DNA of 64,000 bases from JASJAR01 sp039198225 (GTDB lineage: Bacteria > Pseudomonadota > Alphaproteobacteria > Rhodobacterales > Rhodobacteraceae): contig JBCCTQ010000011.1 of NCBI GenBank assembly GCA_039198225.1, forward strand, positions 37,968 through 101,967. Direction: 5' to 3'. Position numbers and translations under genes: made by a program. Under the pieces are notes generated by a model that was given only the letters and a program-made list of their open reading frames with translations, was not told where the DNA came from and searched no databases. Below, in pieces: positions 60,730-64,000 of this stretch (positions are counted from its first letter, which is position 1; each line of letters begins with the position of its first letter).

Positions 60730-61404
60730 ATGGACGACGCGACGCTAACGGGCGATCCAGACATCCCTTTGACGCTTCGGCGAAACGGCCGGGCGCGGCG
60801 GATCTCGCTCCGTGTATCGCGCCTTGACGGACGAGTGACGCTGACCTTGCCGTCCCATGTGCCTGAACCCGAAGGCCTGACCTTTGCCGAGGCAAAAGCC
60901 GGGTGGATCCGTCAGCATTTGGCTAAACTGGCCGGACCGGTTCCGGTGGGCCCGGGGACGCTCTTGCCCGTGGAGGGCACGCCGAGGCGCGTTACCCTTC
61001 AAAATGGACCGGTGGTCCTTGGATCGGAGACCCTCGTCGGCGAGAGCCCGGCGGCGCTGAGGGCCTATCTGAAGGCTCTTTGCCGTGACCGGCTGGCGGA
61101 AGCCCTCGACACCCTTTCGAAAAAGCTCGGCCGGACGCCGAGCGGGATCCGCCTGGCAGACCCGCGGTCGCGTTGGGGGTCATGCAACATTACCGGACGG
61201 CTCATGTTCTCTTGGCGCCTGATCCTCGCGCCACCTGGCGTTTTGTCTTACGTGGCCGCCCACGAGGCGGCCCATCTCATCCATATGGACCATTCGCCCG
61301 CGTTTTGGGCCCAAGTTGGCGATATACGCCCCGGCTACCGCGAGGAGCGCGATTGGCTTCGACGCGAGGGGATGGGCCTTCATCGCTGGATCTTTGAGCG
61401 ATGA
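60730..61404 (+). CDS. M48/YgjP-type metallopeptidase family protein
   Basis: 224 residues, ATG 60730. Conserved DPRSRWGSCNITGRLMFSWR followed by VAAHEAAHLIHMDHSPAFWA (HExxH and downstream His) is the YgjP/SprT-like (DUF45) signature. N-terminal half SLRVSRLDGRVTLTLPSHVP is the usual beta domain. Proposed UTP pyrophosphatase or protease; not resolved. Stop overlaps the gntR start by 4 bases. Confidence 0.88.
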   Translation: MDDATLTGDPDIPLTLRRNGRARRISLRVSRLDGRVTLTLPSHVPEPEGLTFAEAKAGWIRQHLAKLAGPVPVGPGTLLPVEGTPRRVTLQNGPVVLGSETLVGESPAALRAYLKALCRDRLAEALDTLSKKLGRTPSGIRLADPRSRWGSCNITGRLMFSWRLILAPPGVLSYVAAHEAAHLIHMDHSPAFWAQVGDIRPGYREERDWLRREGMGLHRWIFER

Positions 61405-62063
61405 GCGCATCCGCCGCTACACCGGGTCTGAGAAGTCCCGATGGGTCGGCGGCCCATGACCGTGTTTACCGCACACTGCGTTCCCAGATCATGCATGGCG
61501 AGATCGGACCTGGAGAAGCCCTGACGTTGCGCGGGATCGGGCGGGATTTTAATGTGTCGATGACCCCGGCTCGGGAGGCGGTGCGACGCCTCGCGGCGGA
61601 AGGGGCGCTCACCCTGTCTTCGTCCGGCCGGGTGTCGACCCAGGATCTTTCGAATGAGCGGATCGAAGAATTAGCAAGCCTCCGCGCGCTTATTGAAACC
61701 GAATTGGCCAGCCGCGCTTTACCGCGCGCCCATATGGCGCTGATCGACCGGCTCCAATCCATCAACGGTCTGATTGCCAAAGCGATCGCAGCGGGCGATG
61801 CGGTGGGCTATATCCGGACCAATCTCGATTTCCACCGGACGCTATATCTCCGCGCCCAAGCGCCGGCTATGCTGGCCATGGCAGAAACGGTTTGGCTTCA
61901 ACTAGGACCAACCATGCGCGCCCTCTACGGACGGCTTGGGCGGACGGAAGTCCCTTCAAATCATAGGCTTATTGTGGCAGCTCTGCGCGCGGGGGACGAA
62001 CCGGGCCTCCGGCTTGCGGTGCGGACGGATGTGACCCAAGGGCTCCGGATGCTGGCCGCTTAA
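61401..62063 (+). CDS. GntR family transcriptional regulator (FCD/FadR type)
   Basis: 220 residues. Winged helix DRVYRTLRSQIMHGEIGPGE, LRGIGRDFNVSMTPAREAVR and LTLSSSGRVSTQDLSNERIE, then an all-helical FCD domain (LASLRALIETELASRALPRA; LIVAALRAGDEPGLRLAVRT). Length and helices fit FadR/FCD subfamily. Translationally coupled to the YgjP-type gene, so its target may be that gene or a distant one. Convergent with lpdA, 3-bp gap. Confidence 0.92.
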   Translation: MSASAATPGLRSPDGSAAHDRVYRTLRSQIMHGEIGPGEALTLRGIGRDFNVSMTPAREAVRRLAAEGALTLSSSGRVSTQDLSNERIEELASLRALIETELASRALPRAHMALIDRLQSINGLIAKAIAAGDAVGYIRTNLDFHRTLYLRAQAPAMLAMAETVWLQLGPTMRALYGRLGRTEVPSNHRLIVAALRAGDEPGLRLAVRTDVTQGLRMLAA

Positions 62064-62066
62064 GCT

Positions 62067-63455
62067 CTAGCTGTGGATCGGGCCGTCGCCGCAGGCCAGG
62101 GCCGCCTCGCGGACCGCTTCGGAATAGGTTGGGTGGGCGTGACAGGTCCGGGCCAGATCTTCCGCGGCCGCACCGAATTCCATGGCAACGCAGATCTCGT
62201 GGATCAGATCGCCCGCCATCGGTCCAATGATGTGGGCCCCGAGGATCCGGTCAGTCTCAGCATCGGCGAGGATTTTGACGAACCCATCGGCGGCAAAATT
62301 CGCCTTAGCCCGGCCATTGCCCATAAAGGAGAATTTGCCCGCTTTGTAAGCCCGGCCGGCATCTTTCAAAGCCTCTTCGGTTTCGCCGACGGCGGCGACT
62401 TCGGGATGGGTGTAAATCACGCCCGGAATGACGCCGTAGTTCACATGCCCGTGCTGGCCGGCGATGGTTTCGGCCACGGCCATCCCTTCATCTTCGGCCT
62501 TGTGGGCCAGCATGGGCCCTGCGATGCAATCGCCGATTGCCCATATCCCGTTGATATTAGTGGACCATTTGGCATCTGTTTTCACCTGGCCGCGCTCGGT
62601 CATCTCGATGCCGACCTCGGCCAAACCGAGCCCGTCCGTGTAGGGTTTCCGGCCCGTGGCAACGAGGACCGTTTCGGCGTCCAAGGTCGCTTCGCTGTCG
62701 TCCTTGCGGAGTTTGTAGGTGACTTTCGCCTTGGTCTTCATGACCTCGACCGATTGGACTGCGGCCCCCATGATGAAGGTGAGTCCTTGCTTTTTCATCG
62801 TTCTCTGAAAGGTCCGCTGGACCTCAGAATCCATGCCGGGGGTAATGTGGTCGAGGAACTCGACCACCGTCACCTCAGAGCCGAGGCGCGCATAGACCGA
62901 ACCCAACTCGAGCCCGATCACGCCGGCCCCGATCACAACCATTTTCTTTGGGATTCGGTCGAGTTCGAGGGCACCGGTCGAGGAAACGACAGTCTTCTCA
63001 TCGATTTCAACACCGGGGAGCGTGGCGACCTCGGACCCGGTTGCGATGACGATGTGTTTGGCGTCGTGGACGTCGTCGCCGACTTTCACTTTGCCTGCTT
63101 CCGGAATGGATCCCCAGCCTTTTAGCCAATCTATCTTATTCTTTTTGAACAGGAATTCGACGCCTTGGGTGTTTTGGCCAATGGTGCTGGCTTTGTATTC
63201 CAGCATCTTCGCCCAATCGACTTTGGGGGCCGATCCCATGAGCCCCATCTTCTCGAAATTCTCGTGGGTCTCGTGGAGTTGATGGGTGGCATGGAGAAGC
63301 GCCTTCGACGGGATGCAACCCACATTGAGGCAGGTGCCGCCCAGGGTTTCGCGGCCTTCCACACAGGCCGTTTTGAGCCCCAGTTGCGCGCAACGGATAG
63401 CGCAGACATATCCCCCGGGACCGGAGCCGATTACGATGACGTCATAGGCAGCCAT
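62067..63455 (-). CDS. lpdA: Dihydrolipoyl dehydrogenase (E3)
   Basis: 462 residues. FAD-binding YDVIVIGSGPGGYVCAIRCA at residues 4-23, redox disulfide GGTCLNVGCIPSKALLHATH, NAD-binding VVIGAGVIGLELGSVYARLG, and dimer-interface HAHPTYSEAVREAAL. Reoxidises lipoyl groups of 2-oxoacid dehydrogenases and of GcvH. Directly downstream of odhB, as in the sucAB-lpdA order. Confidence 0.97.
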   Translation of the reverse strand: MAAYDVIVIGSGPGGYVCAIRCAQLGLKTACVEGRETLGGTCLNVGCIPSKALLHATHQLHETHENFEKMGLMGSAPKVDWAKMLEYKASTIGQNTQGVEFLFKKNKIDWLKGWGSIPEAGKVKVGDDVHDAKHIVIATGSEVATLPGVEIDEKTVVSSTGALELDRIPKKMVVIGAGVIGLELGSVYARLGSEVTVVEFLDHITPGMDSEVQRTFQRTMKKQGLTFIMGAAVQSVEVMKTKAKVTYKLRKDDSEATLDAETVLVATGRKPYTDGLGLAEVGIEMTERGQVKTDAKWSTNINGIWAIGDCIAGPMLAHKAEDEGMAVAETIAGQHGHVNYGVIPGVIYTHPEVAAVGETEEALKDAGRAYKAGKFSFMGNGRAKANFAADGFVKILADAETDRILGAHIIGPMAGDLIHEICVAMEFGAAAEDLARTCHAHPTYSEAVREAALACGDGPIHS

Positions 63456-63606
63456 GGGATGTCCTTTCGTGCGGTTTTCGCGGTGTGCGCCGTGGGAATT
63501 GCGTATTTGTAATGCGGTGAAGGTGGCTGTGCGGTGTCCCGGCTGGGTCTACCCCGACCTTTGCTCTTTGGGAGCGCCTCACCATTTGAGTGCTTTGGCC
63601 TCAACC

Positions 63607-63726
63607 TCACAAATCCATCAAGAGCCGCCGCGGATCCTCCAAGGCCTCTTTCACCCGCACTAGGAACGTGACCGCGCCTTTGCCGTCCACGATCCGGTGG
63701 TCGTAGGAAAGCGCGAGGTACATCAT
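63607..63726 (-). pseudogene. odhB: 3' fragment of odhB (dihydrolipoyl succinyltransferase E2)
   Basis: The last 39 codons of E2 are intact on the minus strand: MMYLALSYDHRIVDGKGAVT then FLVRVKEALEDPRRLLMDL, with the catalytic motif (HR--DG) in YDHRIVDGKG, stop at 63607. Directly upstream of the two Met codons (63726) the homology ends; the frame continues with rare AGA/AGG codons and meets TAG within about 20 codons. So the gene is broken by insertion, deletion or assembly chimerism, or the window ends in foreign sequence. Functional odhB would need about 380 more codons. Confidence 0.8.
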
Positions 63727-64000
63727 CGCTCTGGTGACCTTAGCGTCAAGCCTCAGGCCCTTCTCGATGCCGTGGAGCCTCTACTCTGCGCTGCGTTTTG
63801 TCACAGCGACGGAAGCGTGAGAGACACAAGCCTGGATCTGTGGCAGTCTGTGTTCGGCGGAGCCAATAGTCTCGAATACTCCACTCGCCTCAAGTAGGCC
63901 ACGTCTGTCTACCCCCTTGTGTCACGCGTAGCGGCATTCATGTCCACTAAGTGATTGCTGCAGGTCTGTAATGGCAGCCGTGCGCCAACTCTCGGCAGAC
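63727..64000. other. Non-matching tail of the window
   Basis: From 63727 to the end, sequence lacks odhB homology and has visibly lower GC and different composition (runs such as CTGTGTTCGG, CCCTTGTGTC). A plus-strand frame from about 63730 to 63894 gives a coherent helical-looking peptide (LDAVEPLLCAAFCHSDGSVR; LDLWQSVFGGANSLEYSTRL), which reads like a HEAT-type repeat rather than a bacterial enzyme. I see no promoter, tRNA or mobile element ends here. Confidence 0.5.

Overview
The window is a gene-dense, GC-rich chromosomal segment from an alphaproteobacterium, most likely a member of the Rhodobacterales (Roseobacter/Rhodobacter relatives). The evidence is family content and gene order: a TIGR02300-type acidic-tail protein, a VPLPA-CTERM-type protein remnant, UbiK divergent from lgt, an Lrp regulator beside trxB, a DUF6314-like protein, a secreted TPR protein with a cysteine motif typical of the group, and a tandem glycine riboswitch ahead of the gcv genes. 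This placement is inference; no taxonomic marker such as rRNA is present. I saw no prophage, insertion sequence, CRISPR array or conjugation gene. Most of the segment looks like core genome.

Layout. 1-3.5 kb: an aminotransferase tail, two small coupled membrane/secreted peptides, EcsC-like and ASCH proteins, a LysE-type exporter and YebC/PmpR. 3.5-8.7 kb: two small coupled ORFs, hydantoinase/oxoprolinase subunits HyuA-HyuB and a GhrA-type 2-ketoacid reductase. 8.8-14.3 kb (minus strand): the rod-shape cluster mreB-mreC-mreD-mrdA-rodA, with three overlapping junctions. 14.6-17.7 kb: a decayed VPLPA-CTERM protein gene, leuA with a leucine-rich leader peptide, and a histidine phosphatase. 17.8-24.9 kb: a beta-propeller secreted protein, an SDR enzyme, a long MORN-repeat protein, NAD synthetase, a small secreted peptide, a PfkB kinase, a P-loop kinase and a minimal zincin. 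25-32.7 kb: gltX, a MATE pump, and the glycine cleavage operon gcvT-gcvH-orf-gcvP under a tandem glycine riboswitch. 32.7-44.8 kb: VOC protein, DMT transporter, delta-class carbonic anhydrase, tRNA-Ala(CGC), ribF-ycgN-threonine aldolase, carB, tdk, and a proC-csaA-dehydrogenase operon. 44.9-52.5 kb: LysR with a divergent 3-hydroxyisobutyrate-dehydrogenase-like gene, ubiK, lgt, pgeF, a standalone Hint protein, Lrp, a small repeat peptide and trxB. 52.6-64 kb: a MarR-Sat-CysC fusion, bioY, purB, two small cysteine-motif secreted proteins, YHS and zinc-ribbon proteins, rlmB, tRNA-Tyr(GTA), tRNA-Ala(GGC), TIGR02300, a YgjP-type peptidase, GntR, lpdA and a truncated odhB.

The most notable points are these. 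(1) Sulfate-activation genes (ATP sulfurylase plus APS kinase) are fused in frame to a MarR-type winged helix, with a near-palindromic operator-like site 17 bp upstream. (2) leuA has a 19-residue leader peptide containing eight leucines. (3) A VPLPA-CTERM gene is broken by an ACG start and an in-frame TAA. (4) odhB homology stops abruptly near 63726, and the last ~270 bases look foreign. (5) There is a set of very small secreted proteins, one with three repeats of a YDISEGL motif. All calls rest on reading the sequence and recalled family motifs; no database search was run.
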